Assembly: GCA_030052745.1 (NCBI GenBank)
Contig: JANBVO010000005.1
Coordinates: 1,054,001 to 1,118,000 of the forward strand
Length of the DNA stretch: 64,000 nucleotides
Direction: 5' to 3'
Source: Pleurostoma richardsiae
Taxonomy: Eukaryota; Ascomycota; Sordariomycetes; Calosphaeriales; Pleurostomataceae
In this document: one piece after another, positions 1 through 10,800 of the stretch
How the letters are laid out: every line of letters begins with the position of its first letter
How positions within the stretch are numbered: position 1 is the first letter of the stretch
Notes under the pieces: model-generated
Seen by the model: the letters and a program-made list of their open reading frames with translations, nothing else
Told to the model about the DNA's origin: nothing
Databases searched by the model: none
Program-made: the position numbers and the translations under genes

Positions 1-2733
1 CCCCATGGGCTCAGTATCTGCTTTGCCTGCCGTCATTTTCCCATAATTGCTCCAGATGTCTGCGACGAAATCACCGTCGAGAACGAAAACGACGCTGACA
101 TCTCGGCCTATATCGACCAGGAGCTCACCCGCTACATCAATGATCTGGACGAAGTCACACTCCTCTCCGACGAGATCTACCAGAGGTCACAGGGCGTATT
201 CCAGTGGGTGGTGTTGGTTACGCCCCAGGTCTGCTGGATGCACCAGGAAGGACAAACAGCTTCGCAGATACTGGAAGCCGTCCGACGCACGCCCCCAGAG
301 CTGAGAACTCTGTATGCTTCGATATTTGACAACCTACTCAAGAAGAGGCCAGAACTATCCCTCAGACTGTTCGAATGGGTATGCTTCGGAATAACTGCGT
401 TGTCTGTCACGCAGCTGCGATTCGCCTTGGCCCTTTCCCCGGAAATGCCCGGCCCTGCGCCCATCACAGAGGGTGACTTGAGGAACTCTCGAGAAGTCCC
501 GCGTTCCGATGAAAAGATGAAGAAGCAGCTTCGGACCTTGTCAGGGGGGCTTGCCGAATTCACTGAATCTGGTGTGCAACTTATACATCAGTCAGTTCAA
601 GATTTCCTGCTACAGAAAGGTTTCGCCCTTCTGGACCCAGCCATGGGGGATGATCCGGACAAAATAACCGGAACAGCACACCACAAGATTGCGAGATCTT
701 GCCTAAGGTATCTCCTAGCTTTCCAATCTCGCTACACTTTGTCAAGCTACCAGGAAGGTATGCGGCAGATTGTGGCCCTCGATGCTGAATATCCTCTGTT
801 ATTGTATGCTGTACGTCAGTGGCTGCCACATGCCACAACTGCAGATGCGAAGGGTGTAGCACAGGCCGACATCCCTGTGTTCCTCGGTGGCAATCCTGGC
901 CCGTTCATCAAAGCTTGGGAGACTGTAGCTGTTGCCGACGCACTGCATCATGCCGATCGAGGTACCAAGGCGGAGCTTCAAACATCTCTTTTGCATGAAG
1001 CGGCGAAGTACGGCATCACGACTCTTATAACGCCCGCTATTAGGGCCACCCCTGAGTCACTCAATCGAAAAGACTTCAACTATAGGCCACCATTATATCA
1101 CGCCATAGAGGAAGGCCATATAGGTGTTGCAAAACGACTCCTCCTCGAGCCAGAGCTTGTGTTGAACAAGACGTTTGAAGGATCTCGTGGCCTCCCGCCG
1201 TTTGCGTTCGCATTGGTCAAGGGGCGTGGGAGCATAGCACGGTTGATCACTCGACACCCCAAGTTCGATATGGTGTGGAACTTGAACGCGAACTTGGGTT
1301 TAGGATCGAGAACTCACGAGATTGCCTTTGGCCATGGTGGAACAAGGCCAGCCGAGCTTGCAGTTATAAGGGGACTCAAAGACATAACAGAAAAGATACT
1401 AGCCCAACGCGACCCGAGAATCGAGCCCTACGACTTTTCTTGCCTTTGCTGGAACGCCGTCCTATTCCGGCGTTCTGAGGTCCTAGGATTGCTGCTCCCC
1501 CAGGTTACTGGTGCCGACCGAAAGAAGCTTCGCGAAGAGCCCTATTGCCAGATACTTCACTTGGCTGCGATTATGGGGGAGGAGCAAACGGTGAGGCAGC
1601 TCCTAGCTACTGATTTCATCCGTCAAGACCTCCGAGACAAGAATGGAGCCACCGCTCTTCACGTCGCCATCAAGAGAGACAACTGGAATGTGGTCAAGGA
1701 GTTCCTCGAAAGCAACGCAGATATCAACGTAACAGATAGCGATGGCAACACGCCTCTAATCCTTGCCATCAACTTGAGAAAGGAAGACCTTACCAGGCTT
1801 CTGCTCAGCAGCACCCGTGTGGACCCAAATGCTCCAGACGCAGATCTGGCAATGCCGTTGCACATCGCCATTCGGTCTTCCCAGGATCATATTGCGAAAA
1901 TGCTGCTCCGCTGTCCCAACATCATGGTCAACTGGAGAGACAAGGCTGGGAAGACTCCGCTCTGGGATGCTCTGAGCCGAGGAAACAACGCCATCGCTAG
2001 GATTCTCATTGGCCGCTCCGACATTGATCTGCACCTAAGAGACTACAGCGAGCAGCTGCCGCCTCTCAGCACCGTCAACAAAGACATAGTCGACCGCCTC
2101 GAGGAGCTAGACGAGAACAAATGGACGCCTTCGGACGCCGCCTTCGGCCTGGTCTGGCCGGCCTGTGAAGCTGACCTGACTCCGTGGACCAAATACGCCA
2201 ACTCCGTCGACATCAGCGGCAACTCCCTCCTGTGCTGGGCCGTCATGCACCGCTGGGTGGAGGCCGCCAAGGCGCTCCTGAGCTGCGACCTGGTCGACAT
2301 CAACACGCCCAACTACGAGGGCATGTCCCCGCTGATGCTCGCCCTGGAGACCGGCCAGGCGGAGCTGGCGCGCCTGCTCCTCGGCCGCGCGGACGTCGAG
2401 ATCTACAGGCTCGACCTCGGCGGCAGGGACATGCTGTCGTACGCTGTGACCGAGGACATGCGGGCGGTGCTGTCCAGCGCGGAGATGAGGGCGATGCGCA
2501 CGTCGGCCCTGGACCCAAGGCAGAACGAGGAACTGGGGCCAGAGGTCGCGGCGGCCGTGCCTGACAGCCCGCGCGGGGACGGGGCCGCAGTAGAGCTGGT
2601 GGCGGAAGTCCCGCCGTGGCCTGGGCGGCGCGTGCATGGTGGCCGTGAGGCGGGCAGGGACGAGAGACGCGGGCGACGTAACGGACTTTTTGGAAGATTG
2701 GCGAACTTGGGTTGGCGAAGCGCAAGGCGCTGA
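1..2733 (+). CDS. NACHT-ankyrin (fungal NLR-like) protein, 5' partial
   Basis: The frame is open from base 1, so the gene begins to the left of the window; 910 residues are visible. The first 70 or so residues (ICFACRH, a DISAYI segment, then GVFQWVVLV) match the stretch that follows the NACHT ATPase in fungal NACHT-ankyrin proteins. A helical segment with ELRTLYASIF and WVCFGITALS follows, and then the family hallmark IHQSVQDFLL. From about residue 325 to 775 there are ankyrin-type repeats, e.g. ILHLAAIMGEEQTVRQLL, GATALHVAIKRDNWNVVKEF and GMSPLMLALETGQAELARLL. The tail is arginine- and glycine-rich and probably disordered. Such proteins are cytosolic STAND ATPases linked in fungi to non-self recognition and programmed cell death. 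That role is family knowledge and is not shown here. The P-loop and any N-terminal effector domain lie outside the window. Codon GC rises sharply after about base 2050. Confidence 0.88.
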   Translation, partial: PHGLSICFACRHFPIIAPDVCDEITVENENDADISAYIDQELTRYINDLDEVTLLSDEIYQRSQGVFQWVVLVTPQVCWMHQEGQTASQILEAVRRTPPELRTLYASIFDNLLKKRPELSLRLFEWVCFGITALSVTQLRFALALSPEMPGPAPITEGDLRNSREVPRSDEKMKKQLRTLSGGLAEFTESGVQLIHQSVQDFLLQKGFALLDPAMGDDPDKITGTAHHKIARSCLRYLLAFQSRYTLSSYQEGMRQIVALDAEYPLLLYAVRQWLPHATTADAKGVAQADIPVFLGGNPGPFIKAWETVAVADALHHADRGTKAELQTSLLHEAAKYGITTLITPAIRATPESLNRKDFNYRPPLYHAIEEGHIGVAKRLLLEPELVLNKTFEGSRGLPPFAFALVKGRGSIARLITRHPKFDMVWNLNANLGLGSRTHEIAFGHGGTRPAELAVIRGLKDITEKILAQRDPRIEPYDFSCLCWNAVLFRRSEVLGLLLPQVTGADRKKLREEPYCQILHLAAIMGEEQTVRQLLATDFIRQDLRDKNGATALHVAIKRDNWNVVKEFLESNADINVTDSDGNTPLILAINLRKEDLTRLLLSSTRVDPNAPDADLAMPLHIAIRSSQDHIAKMLLRCPNIMVNWRDKAGKTPLWDALSRGNNAIARILIGRSDIDLHLRDYSEQLPPLSTVNKDIVDRLEELDENKWTPSDAAFGLVWPACEADLTPWTKYANSVDISGNSLLCWAVMHRWVEAAKALLSCDLVDINTPNYEGMSPLMLALETGQAELARLLLGRADVEIYRLDLGGRDMLSYAVTEDMRAVLSSAEMRAMRTSALDPRQNEELGPEVAAAVPDSPRGDGAAVELVAEVPPWPGRRVHGGREAGRDERRGRRNGLFGRLANLGWRSARR

Positions 2734-3260
2734 GAAGGCGTTCACCTCTTTCGTGACTCTATATAGTGGATAAATACCAAGCTGGGAGAAGTATTGATTG
2801 CGAAGCAAGAGCCGTCTTCTGTCGTTCCCTGACCCTACGAGCAGGCGCATCCTTCGACCCTGAGAGGAGAGCTGCAGGAGGAAAACCCGCCATTGTGACG
2901 ATGGAGCACGGTGCTATACTCAAGGTCCACGAAGATACCCTACCCACCAGCGCAGTACACGGCGTCGTAGCTCACCAAAATAGTCGTACCGCTTCCGGCG
3001 GTACAGGTCTTCCTAGAGCAGCGAACGAACTTCTCTTTCACCCTTTAAGTCATGTATTTCATAGAGGATCGTTTGACAGCTCTACGGTCTTGACGCCCGC
3101 AGGGTGTCTTTGATATCCGTGCAAATCGCCAGCAGCAACCGGAAGAGTAGTTTCGCAGCTGCTCAGATTATTTTGGTCTGCTCTAGTGTAAGTTGCTCAC
3201 CTCCCGGGTTCTTGCTTTCCTTGCCGAAACCGATGGTAATGTCACAGCTGCAAGCTCTGA
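2734..3260. other. Intergenic, between convergent genes
   Basis: Downstream of the ankyrin gene and of the LIM gene, which is on the opposite strand. No convincing coding, RNA or repeat signal seen; it presumably holds both 3' ends. Confidence 0.6.
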
Positions 3261-4862
3261 CTAGGGACGAGATCTTCTGGCGCCCGCTGTGGCTGCCCCT
3301 GAAGCCATGACTCTTCCCTCGCTTCTTCTGTGCTCCTTCTCACATCTGGCATGCTTGCATCTGTATACTGTACATGGAACAACTGTGGCGCTGCCCACGA
3401 CAGGTATGTATCGCTGAACTAGAGACGGAGTTGAAGGGTCGCCATGTCCGCTAGACTTCGAAGGCATGACAGAGCTAGTTGAGCGTGCCTTGTCCCGGCG
3501 AGAACGAGAAGACAAGTGCGCATGGTCGCCCTGACGCGCTGTACCTGTCATTAAAAGCTCGTGAGTTCTGACCTGGTCTGCAGGAGCTCTTTGATGCCTG
3601 GGGGGTGCGTGTATCCATGGGTTGATTCCCTCGTGCTTGACGTCTCGTGCGAAGCTTGATGATGGGTAACTGAGAGGATCATGACCGATTCCAGACGAAT
3701 GACGCGGCAGATCAACATGCGGCACTGTCGACCTATTGAAATCATCCAGAGAGCGAGACGTTGACGAGCTCTGTGATCTTCGATGTCTAGACTGCTTGTG
3801 GCTCGGAGGCTGTTCTGAGGCGGCTTCAGGAATCGACGGCTGACCTGTGAAGGAGCGATCCGGCGACGGTTCTAATCGCTGTGGAGAATGTTGCTGTGAA
3901 TCCCGGATGAAGTGGTCGTCAAGTACAGATGGCGGGTACCCCACCGGGCCGATCCTGGGCTTCACTTGGCTAGGGAGCAGCCGCATCCATGCCGGGAGCG
4001 GCTTCGTCGGACTTGGCTTGAAGGCGGGTTTACCCAAGGGGTCTGAGATCGAGACATATATGGTAGCGTAGAGAGAGACGGCGTAGTCGACGCTCTCTTC
4101 CGCCGTGGGCGGGGCCTCCGACGTAGCCCCATCGCCCTGGAAGAGCGACACCAGCTCTCTGACACGTAGGCCAGGAGTACGTTGCCCAACCCGTGAACCA
4201 GGCACATGTGGGCCGTGTCTCGAGCCCGGGGCATGTGCTTGGGGATTGGTGGTCTTTGCTTTCTCGGCCGACACGGGTCTCCCCCTTATGCCCCATCTCT
4301 CCCTCGTCAGACCGTCATCGACAAGGTCGACCTGCCGCAGGCACTTCTGAACCACCGCATCGTCATCCAGCCCCTCTAAGTCACACTCGACCAGGCAGTT
4401 GGCGCACAGCGGCACCTTGGTGATCTCTCTGGCCCGGCCCTTAGTAGACCCAGCCCCGGCCCCTAAGCCATCCCCGTCAGCAAACAGCTCCGCGACGCTC
4501 GTCCCGCTCGCGACCAGTCGAGATCGGCAAATCAAGCAGCCGTAGCAGCTGCGGTGCCAGAAGCACCACCCCAGACTCACGCAGTCATCGCCCCGGAAGA
4601 CGACCTCGCCGCAGACCTAGCAGATGGCGAGGTCGAGAATGGCAGCGTGGCATGGCGGACAGGCTAGGCGGGCAGAGCGGCCCAGAACTCGGGGGCGGCC
4701 GGCGCAGGGGCGCCAGCAGAATGTGCAGGTGAATGGCGGAGGGGCCGGGTGTTGCAGGACAGGGCCTGCCGATGTGCTCGACTGATGGGATGGGGATGAG
4801 GCCGAGAGCGAGGCCGGCTGGGTGGTGGCTCCCGCTGGGGCGGATGACGCATCTGGAAGCAT
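3261..4862 (-). pseudogene. LIM-type zinc-finger protein gene with in-frame TAG
   Basis: One minus-strand frame of 534 codons runs from an ATG at 4862 to a stop at 3261, interrupted only by a TAG at 4619-4617 (codon 82). The frame keeps a LIM-like series of zinc ligands on both sides of the stop: TCTFC, CPPC, C-stop-VC, then WCFWHRSCYGCLIC and later PLCANC. The stop therefore lies between two cysteines of a CxxC pair. Fungal LIM proteins of this type carry one N-terminal zinc module and a long disordered tail. The tail here includes the segment SISDPLGKPAFKPSPTKPLP and many Ser/Arg/His-rich stretches. I see no intron that removes the stop without destroying ligands. Options are a recent pseudogene, a sequencing error, or read-through. 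The downstream part has no ATG before the zinc ligands, so re-initiation would lose the domain. Confidence 0.6.
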
Positions 4863-5709
4863 TGCTATCAGTCAGTGGCACTGGTGGGTGGCTTGAACAG
4901 TTAAGTCTCTGTTAGGTGACATTGTGAGAAAGGGTGAATAATACTCGAGAAAATATGGTGAGTTAGAACAGAGTGTACAAGGGATATTTGGGTACAGCTT
5001 CGCACTTGAAAGACGACGTTTGAGGGCAAGAGAACAGGCGTCTCACCTCCTTTGAGTGTCACTCGCACACGATAGAAATGAACACTGGCCAGGAAGCCTC
5101 CGTCTCGAAGGCAGGCACTTGCCTGAGACCTTCCCCGACAGTCCGACTTGAGCCTCCCCTGAGAAGACGACGTTACCGTAAACGGTTGTGAAAGAGACAC
5201 TTTTCAATTAGGTAACTGGTAGTTATTCGTACAACAATCCGTATACAAACAGTCATAAGCCAACATAACGCCTCCATCCTCACCGTCCACCCCTTCCACA
5301 ACTCCAACCGATGCCCGACTGATGGACCAGTTTGTATGTAGATGGCCTCCGTATCCATTCTTCCTTGAACGAGCTATAAAGGAGGGAACATACCGACACA
5401 AGGACAGCAGGAGCCGTGTAGCCGGTGCGGCCTCTAGAAGTCGCGATATCAGCTGCAGTGACATCCGCCTCCACGTCGGTTGACCTTGTGAGACCTTTGT
5501 TGAAGAACGCCAGCCGTTTTCCATGTCCGGTGACTTAAAAGCAAAACAAAACTTCGTATCAAAACACAATCATTCAATTTCTTCGTCAGGACTTGTAGTG
5601 GTGAGATCCACTTGGGGCAATAGAGTCTGTGAGATGAGTTTCCAGACAGCTTGCAGATGAATAGCGCCCTATCAGGGGTAGAGTACTTGGCGGCGATGGC
5701 GTGACATGC
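4863..5709. other. Intergenic
   Basis: Lies upstream of the LIM frame and downstream of the next minus-strand gene, so it should contain the LIM promoter and the 3' end of the neighbour. Only short overlapping frames without recognisable sequence are present. Confidence 0.55.
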
Positions 5710-7809
5710 CTACTTCCGATACTTGGGCCGGGCAAGCATGTTGAGTCTACTCAAGCTGAGGACGGGTTTCTTCGCGGGGCTGCGCGAGGTGCCAATGTTG
5801 CTTCGAGGAGTTGCCAGCTTCCTCGGCGTTGCCGTAGCCAGACCCTTTTTGGCGCTGAGAAGCCTAGGAGCGACGAGGGCCTCGCCCTCAGGAACAGGCT
5901 GGGCCCTGCGCTTCTTTGCGGCGCGCTCGGCGGCTTCCTGCTCTGCCTCCTCTTCATCATCCGTGACGCGATGGCGCTTCTTGTTGATCATGCCGTGGGG
6001 GACAGCCTTCAGGTCAAAGATAGGCTCTGGTGCTTCGTTCTCCTTGTTGGGGCGTGACATCACCGAGGAGGGAAAGCTTCCAGGCATGTCGGCCGTTGGC
6101 AGGATAGAAGGTCGTACGGGGCGGACGCTCACCTGGCCGGGGGACGAGCCGAAACCGGATGGAGAAGAACTGGCGAAGCGAATGGTCTGATCGCTACGGA
6201 AGGTGAAGTTTCCTGGGGCATTCGAGTCAGGAATAGTAAGCTTGTTCGGAGAAGTTGCCGTCTTTGCCGGGGGCTCAGGAAGCGGCCGCGCCGCAGAAAG
6301 GTCTGGATAGTGGACGGTGATCTCAGGCTCCTCCTCGCTCATCATCGCATCCAGTGAAGGATACTGGACTAGAGTATTACTAGTTTTGGACGATGGGGCG
6401 CAAGACTTAATCGGGGACGGAGAGTTCTGCAGTAGTGCAGCACGCTTTGTCTCGGGCGTGAATAAAATAGGTCTAGGGAGCTTCCGACCTGGAGTGGTCA
6501 GGGGAAGGGGCGGGAGGTCCTTCTCAAGCCGGGGTGGCGCCGGTGTTCTGGAAATTGCCGAAGGCATGGGGATCGCGCTCGTCGGCTTTTTGGAGACCGA
6601 CTTCTGTCTGCCAAAGATTGACTTGACCCTCTCGAGTCTGCCGGGGCTCTGGACTGAAGCAACTGTGTCCGCTTCGTCGTGCTTCCTGGTTCCCAAGTCA
6701 TGCATCGTGGCTGATTTCTTCAGCCCACTGCCCAGAACAGGTTTAGACGGAGACTTGATCATGGACCGAGCTGTTGTCGGTGTCTTCGTGCCTGCAAGGC
6801 GAGCCAGAGATGACTTGGTAGGGGTCATCAAGGAAGAAAGAGTGGAGTGCGAACGAGGGATGCTGCCTACGTCCTTGCCAGCGGTGGCTGGGCGCGGAAT
6901 GAAGCTTCCATCTCGGGAGACTGGCCGGTTGGTGGACGCATCTTCATTGAAGTGTTTGCGAGCACGCTTTGCGGGAGAGTCAAGTTCCTGTACCGGTGGA
7001 TTCTGAATTTTCTTGGTTGAGGGGGGTGCCGCTCGATCCGAATCAGTGAGGTTTGCCTTGGACTGGGTGCGCTTAACACCCTTTGAAACTGGGGTGGCTC
7101 TGCCGGCACCGGCTCTGAAGGCAGAGGGATGGTTCTTAATAGAATCCATCTTCTTGAACTCGGCCATATGGGCAGCACTGAAGCGTCCAGCTCTTCCTTT
7201 CGGCTTGGCGAGCTTCCGCCCATTCACCTGCTCCTCTTCCGCCTTCTTTTGCGCGAGCTCGGCTGCCAGTCCTACCTTAATCTTGGCAGCATCTTCGCGG
7301 ATCTGCTTAAGAACTTCCTGGACCTCGGAACCCAGACCGAGGTCGGAACGGGAAAGTAGCGGTGACGGAATCACAGCGGATTTGGTCGGCGTCGACTGGG
7401 CGACGAATGCCAGGCGACCATTGGCGCTATCGGACGGTCTGATGTCCGTGAAACCCAGTCGAAGAGCAGATGATGGCGGAGCCATAGTTGCGTGCACCTT
7501 GCTCGGGTGCATCTCCTCGAGTCCTGGCTTGACCGGAGACGAGTCTGCCGGGGTCTTCGGAGGGGGCATGGGAGACGACAGGAGCGCGTTGAGGCTTTGA
7601 GTTGGAGTGTTGGATGCAGACTCATCGCCCTCCGTGACGGCCGACAATTGCGTGGCAGTCCGCTTGGCCTTTGGCGTCTGGTCACATCTCGAGTCAGTCA
7701 CGCCGTGGCAGCCACAGGAGTGCCGCGATGGGGACAGGCATTTGTGTTTGTTTACCTTCATCGAAGACGCACTCGCGAGTCGCGCTGAACGGCGACGGGC
7801 CGGCGACAT
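5710..7809 (-). CDS. Basic, Ser/Pro-rich protein with FKKMDSI motif
   Basis: Starts at an ATG at 7809. The frame is open throughout, but a 78-nt GT-AG intron (7755-7678, donor GTAAAC, branch CTGAC, acceptor CCAG) is likely. Removing it deletes an atypical Cys/His-rich stretch and joins SSMK directly to TPKAKRTATQ, giving about 673 aa. The protein is rich in Lys, Ser and Pro, with many SP/TP sites. A conserved-looking island at about residue 190 of the spliced protein reads SAAHMAEFKKMDSI and is followed by HPSAFRAGAGRATPV. The C-terminus has another basic stretch, KKRHRV, then RAAKKRRA, which may be a nuclear localisation signal. The H-x(3)-FKKMDSI pattern recalls a motif of spindle-associated NuSAP-type proteins. 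That comparison is from memory and is only a suggestion; function is unassigned. Confidence 0.75.
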   Translation of the reverse strand: MSPARRRSARLASASSMKVNKHKCLSPSRHSCGCHGVTDSRCDQTPKAKRTATQLSAVTEGDESASNTPTQSLNALLSSPMPPPKTPADSSPVKPGLEEMHPSKVHATMAPPSSALRLGFTDIRPSDSANGRLAFVAQSTPTKSAVIPSPLLSRSDLGLGSEVQEVLKQIREDAAKIKVGLAAELAQKKAEEEQVNGRKLAKPKGRAGRFSAAHMAEFKKMDSIKNHPSAFRAGAGRATPVSKGVKRTQSKANLTDSDRAAPPSTKKIQNPPVQELDSPAKRARKHFNEDASTNRPVSRDGSFIPRPATAGKDVGSIPRSHSTLSSLMTPTKSSLARLAGTKTPTTARSMIKSPSKPVLGSGLKKSATMHDLGTRKHDEADTVASVQSPGRLERVKSIFGRQKSVSKKPTSAIPMPSAISRTPAPPRLEKDLPPLPLTTPGRKLPRPILFTPETKRAALLQNSPSPIKSCAPSSKTSNTLVQYPSLDAMMSEEEPEITVHYPDLSAARPLPEPPAKTATSPNKLTIPDSNAPGNFTFRSDQTIRFASSSPSGFGSSPGQVSVRPVRPSILPTADMPGSFPSSVMSRPNKENEAPEPIFDLKAVPHGMINKKRHRVTDDEEEAEQEAAERAAKKRRAQPVPEGEALVAPRLLSAKKGLATATPRKLATPRSNIGTSRSPAKKPVLSLSRLNMLARPKYRK

Positions 7810-10800
7810 CTTGATCGATGGTGGTTGAGGTCAATGAAGCTTTGTCTGGATGTCTCTGGAGCAATGAGGAATGTGTTTTGGGGGATCAATGGCGCGGTGT
7901 GCCGGGGAAGTCGAGGTTGGAAGATGATGTCAGGTGTGCTCGGAGCAAGCGCGACGTTGCCGGTGGGGTTTGTTTACTTGTGACCACATATAGGGCCCAA
8001 GCTCCAAATCACAGTGTATTATTACATGCACTGTAAAAGTGTACTGTACACTTCTTCGGCTTGCAAAAAGCAAATGTTGCTGCTCTTCGCCTAATGCACT
8101 CGGCTTCGTACGTTTCTTCCTGAGTTTCCTACCTCCCTGCCTACCTTACTTATGTCGAGCATCGGTCCGCCGCCTCACTCGAGGTCTTCTTCCCTAGATG
8201 GCTCCTCGCCTTCGCTTCCTGTTCATAGACACCGTAATATTGCGGCTTAGCATACCTAGGGATCTGGCGGTTCGCCCACTATCATGGAACCAACGAGCAG
8301 TTTCATGATAACCACGGCGTTCCGTATGGGCATCGACGAATAGGCTATCTTGGCACGGCTAACGTCTCAAGTTGGAAAAGGGGTATTATCGTTCACATGT
8401 CGGCGCTTCTTTAGAGTCTGAGAAACTCGTCTTTCTCGGCTACCAGCTCGCAGAAAAGAATGCCAGTGCATTCGGCCGGCCATGAGCTCGAGCTCTTTCG
8501 TCACAGTCTGGCGTCGAGACATGCGGCATGGAGAGCACAAGCCATAGTCAGCCTTCTATAAAGCTGCTCTCCTGTCGCTAAAGCCTCTGCTTAGCCGGGA
8601 GCTGCGGGCGCGAGGCTCTTCGGCGGCACCAGTGGACGCGGTATCCGACTGGCGTTGTTGTAGCCGTCTCCGGCTACTGATTGGGCGGTCAGAGAGCCCT
8701 CCTGTTTTATTTTGCTCCGCCATATTCAAGTCTGTGTCATCTCGTTCAACGACTGGTCGCGGAGGCTAAGTCAAAATGTATGACGTGTTAACTCTTTTCA
8801 ACGATCTCCTGTCTTGACTCTTCGGCAAGGCCAATATGGAAGTGCCCAGGCGTTATCCGTCAGGAGAGGTCTTCGAAAGCTTTCATGTTGAAGGCTAAGG
8901 CCATCGCGACCTGCAAAGTGCGCCAGTAGACGGCCGAAGATGCATGTCAGCTACCGTGAAGCCCTATACGCGAGATTCAGAGTTATCTAGTGATATACCA
9001 CGAAGTCAGGGTTCTTTAAGATGTCCTCAACAAGGAACGATCGCATCAAGCATGACTCTAGCTGATGGAGTTGTTGAAACCACCAGGAGAGAAAAAGGAA
9101 GCTTCCCACAAACACTGCTTGTGGGATAGAGACTTGCCAGTGTCAGTCAAGCTCAGGCTGACGCAGCTGGTCGCAGCAGTACATCATCTGCAGGTACTGT
9201 TCACGTTTCAGGACACGCCTTGGATGGAGGTCAAAAATGGCTCATGACTACGGGGCCAGGGAGGCAGTGAGACAGGGAAGAGCGCTGCCTTTAGGGACCG
9301 GACCCACCGGCGGACTTCGAATCTCGGGAAATTATGGTGATATGATACCAAAGGCAGATCGGACGTCAACCCTCCCGTTCCCGGCTCCACGGAGGCAGCC
9401 TAGGGTCCGCGCGGCTTCGGCGAGTGGGAATGATCATCATGGCCGCCCAGTCGTCGAGCATTGGCGGTCGGAATGTCTCTATCGAGAGGGACGCAGCCGT
9501 TGCCTCGGCAGATGATGGACTCGACGTCGTGTGGATGATATACAGGCCGTCTGACCCGGCCAAGTACCTGATTCTGCGCCGTGTACCGTAGTACTCCGTA
9601 CGGGTGTACTCGCAGAGGGCGGAGCGAGGTCCGCCAGACTGCACAATGTTGAGCCCCTGGCAAGGCAAGACATTAGTGTCAGCGCTAGAAAAATTCTAGA
9701 AGATGTCATGTTTCTGCCGGGGTGGATCCGTTGGCCGGGTGGGGAGACAACCCCGTCCAATCATGTGCTTTTCAGGGCTCAGGGGGAGCAACACCCAACC
9801 ACCTCATCGAACGAGCGTACGCAAACGGCCAGGGAGAGTCAGGAAACAACCTGAACACGAAGCGTCTCTCGAGGCTCTCTCGCTTCTCACTACGGGTAAA
9901 CTGTCAGGCACTTGCATCGCACTAGCTGTTATTCGCCGAGCGGAGACCCAGTCAGCAGTCCTAAACGGGTGGCCACGGAGGGCTCGGCAGCGGAGGTCAA
10001 AGAAGAAAAACAATTTTCTTTCGCTTCTCCCCCGGGATGATCTTGCTGATGGCGAAGCAAGATGGAGACAGGCCGAGCACGTTACACTAGTCTACCTAGC
10101 TATGGCCCACCCACCCTGCGTGCTCTACACTACTGTACTGTACTCTACCTCCTGCATGGCTGAGCAGTTCGCAGGCATCACACCGTAAGATAGACTGGCT
10201 CGAGTGCCATGCCACGACTTGGCGCATGCAAGGCACTTTGCGCTGCACTGTCAACTTGAAAGGCTGAGCGCTCTTCGGCTGATGCGAACCGACAGACGGA
10301 ACGCTCTCCCTATCAAGAGCACCAACACCCTCCTAAGTGGACGACATTCCAGAGTCATCGGTTGATGCCGCTGTGGCCGCCTTCGTGCTATTCGTCCGCA
10401 TAGGCTTTCCAAAAGCGGTAAGACCCGCGCGGCATGCGATAGATCAAAATTCGCTCCTCGGAAATGCAGATTTTAGGTTTTCAGGGATCCACATCACACA
10501 AGGCCCCAGCGACTTTGCCCTTCCCCGCCGAGGGTCTCACAAGGAGGGGGCTGTTCACAGATCTGAGAATGACGAGGACTTCACCCCTGAAGCCCCATAC
10601 ATAACAGGGGAGAAGGGCGAGCACATTTCGTCAATTGCAGCGACTCGTACGAGTAGCTGTGGCGGCTGCTACCAGGGGAAGAGCTCGTCTAACGGCTTCT
10701 CCATCAGCACCCCGGCGGGCGAGGCTTGAGCTGGGATAGCCCGCCAGACATGATGTGCTTTTTGATCTCGAGCCTGGGTAAGGGCTCTTCCGCGCAGAAT

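Noticed and set aside
2107-2850. 247-aa antisense frame at the end of the ankyrin gene
   Set aside because: Created by the GC-rich 3' end of the NLR gene; no recognisable sequence.
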